From DASUKL01 sp036278755 (GTDB taxonomy: Bacteria > Chloroflexota > Limnocylindria > Limnocylindrales > CSP1-4), in NCBI GenBank assembly GCA_036278755.1, contig DASUKL010000142.1:1-7293 (forward strand): DNA of 7,293 nucleotides, given 5' to 3'. How positions within the stretch are numbered: the stretch's first letter is position 1; each line of letters starts with the position of its first letter. Positions 7,054 through 7,293 of the stretch are shown here, one piece after another. Both the position numbers and the translations under genes were made by a program. The notes under the pieces are model-generated. The model was not told the DNA's origin. It saw only the letters and a program-made list of their open reading frames with translations, and did not search any database.

Positions 7054-7124
7054 CCCCGTCTCCCGGGGACCAGGTGCCCGCGTCGCCTGACACAGGTGCG
7101 CGGAACGTCGGACGCAGCGCTGCG
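7054..7124 (+). promoter_or_regulatory. hairpin-rich coxM leader region
   Basis: Three inverted repeats sit in the putative 5' leader. CCCCG/CGGGG forms a 5-bp stem around a 5-base loop (7054-7068). The strongest pairs 7079-7089 with 7093-7102: 10 bp with one G-U pair and one bulged T around the loop ACA. The third is a perfect 12-bp palindrome CGCAGCGCTGCG (7113-7124), which could be a dimeric-regulator operator or an RNA stem. CAGGTG occurs twice (7071-7076, 7093-7098), so alternative pairing is possible. I see no run of T that would make a classic terminator and no match to a riboswitch class I know. Confidence 0.4.
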
Positions 7125-7137
7125 CGCCTCCATCGCA

Positions 7138-7147
7138 GAGGAGGAGG
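7138..7147 (+). promoter_or_regulatory. strong Shine-Dalgarno of coxM
   Basis: GAGGAGGAGG contains a perfect GGAGG core (7143-7147) 7 bases before the ATG at 7155. It is by far the best ribosome binding site in the window, in keeping with a highly expressed structural subunit. Confidence 0.85.
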
Positions 7148-7154
7148 ACCGGCC

Positions 7155-7293
7155 ATGATCCCGGCCGAGTTCGACTACGCGAGGCCCGCCGACCTGGACG
7201 AGGCGCTCGCGCTGTTACGCGATCGGGAGGGGGAGGCCAAGCTGCTGTCGGGCGGCTACAGCCTGCTGCCCCTGCTGAAGCTGCGCCTGGCCC
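7155..7293 (+). CDS. coxM: CoxM, FAD-binding medium subunit of a CO-dehydrogenase-type Mo hydroxylase (partial, cut by right edge)
   Basis: Only the first 46 residues are present. MIPAEFDYARPADLDEALAL and SGGYSLLPLLKLRLA (32-46) match the N-terminus of CoxM-type FAD subunits (FAD_binding_5 family). SGGYS at 32-36 occupies the place of the FAD-binding AGGHS motif of the Oligotropha CoxM. CoxM carries electrons from the 2Fe-2S subunit through FAD to the quinone pool. The small and large subunit genes would be expected just downstream. The start is fixed by the strong RBS and the conserved MIP-FDY opening. Because the large subunit is not seen, the enzyme could be a form I CO dehydrogenase, a form II (BMS) enzyme or another hydroxylase of the family. 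Confidence 0.85.
   Translation, partial: MIPAEFDYARPADLDEALALLRDREGEAKLLSGGYSLLPLLKLRLA

Noticed and set aside
5864..7156. 430-codon minus-strand frame across the membrane gene and the coxM leader
   Set aside because: It covers the promoter, leader and RBS of coxM and is antisense to a protein with clear membrane segments; its Asp/Gly/His-rich product looks like a shadow.
1..7293. CRISPR array, tRNA, rRNA, insertion sequence or attachment site
   Set aside because: No spaced identical repeats, RNA gene signature, transposase or terminal inverted repeats were seen; the only tandem repeat is the in-frame coxE one.

Overview
The window is very GC-rich, single-stranded in its gene use and almost fully coding on the + strand. 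It holds the accessory (maturation) half of an aerobic carbon-monoxide-dehydrogenase-type (cox) molybdenum hydroxylase cluster, followed by the first 46 codons of a structural subunit gene. High GC, GTG starts, overlapping genes and the flavour of the protein families suggest a Chloroflexota or Actinomycetota bacterium. That is an inference; there is no rRNA or marker gene to settle it.

Layout: (1) 34-963, coxD, a MoxR-type AAA+ ATPase. (2) 947-2383, coxE, a VWA-domain protein with a hexapeptide-repeat tail. (3) 2380-4893, an 837-residue protein joining a complete XdhC/CoxF-type Moco maturation factor to a complete group II PLP-dependent decarboxylase-like domain. (4) 4890-6272, a MocA/MobA-like nucleotidyltransferase joined to a class I SAM methyltransferase-like domain. 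(5) 6260-6994, an unrecognised six-helix membrane protein. These five genes overlap one another by 17, 4, 4 and 13 bases, so they look like one translationally coupled operon. (6) 6995-7154, the only real intergenic gap: a good sigma70-type promoter and a hairpin-rich leader. (7) 7155 to the right edge, the N-terminus of the FAD-binding medium subunit (CoxM).

How they fit together: in known cox systems CoxM, CoxS and CoxL form the enzyme, with FAD, 2Fe-2S clusters and a molybdopterin-cytosine-dinucleotide (MCD) Mo site (Mo-S-Cu in true CO dehydrogenases). MocA-type enzymes make MCD, XdhC-type proteins handle or sulfurate Moco before insertion, and CoxD/CoxE act as an ATPase-VWA pair that finishes the active site. 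The window therefore reads as cofactor synthesis, cofactor handling and active-site maturation, followed by the structural genes under their own promoter. The large subunit is outside the window, so the substrate (CO or another small molecule) cannot be decided here.

Most noteworthy: two neighbouring Moco maturation genes each carry a full extra enzyme domain (PLP enzyme; methyltransferase) as uninterrupted in-frame fusions, and an uncharacterised membrane protein is coupled to them.
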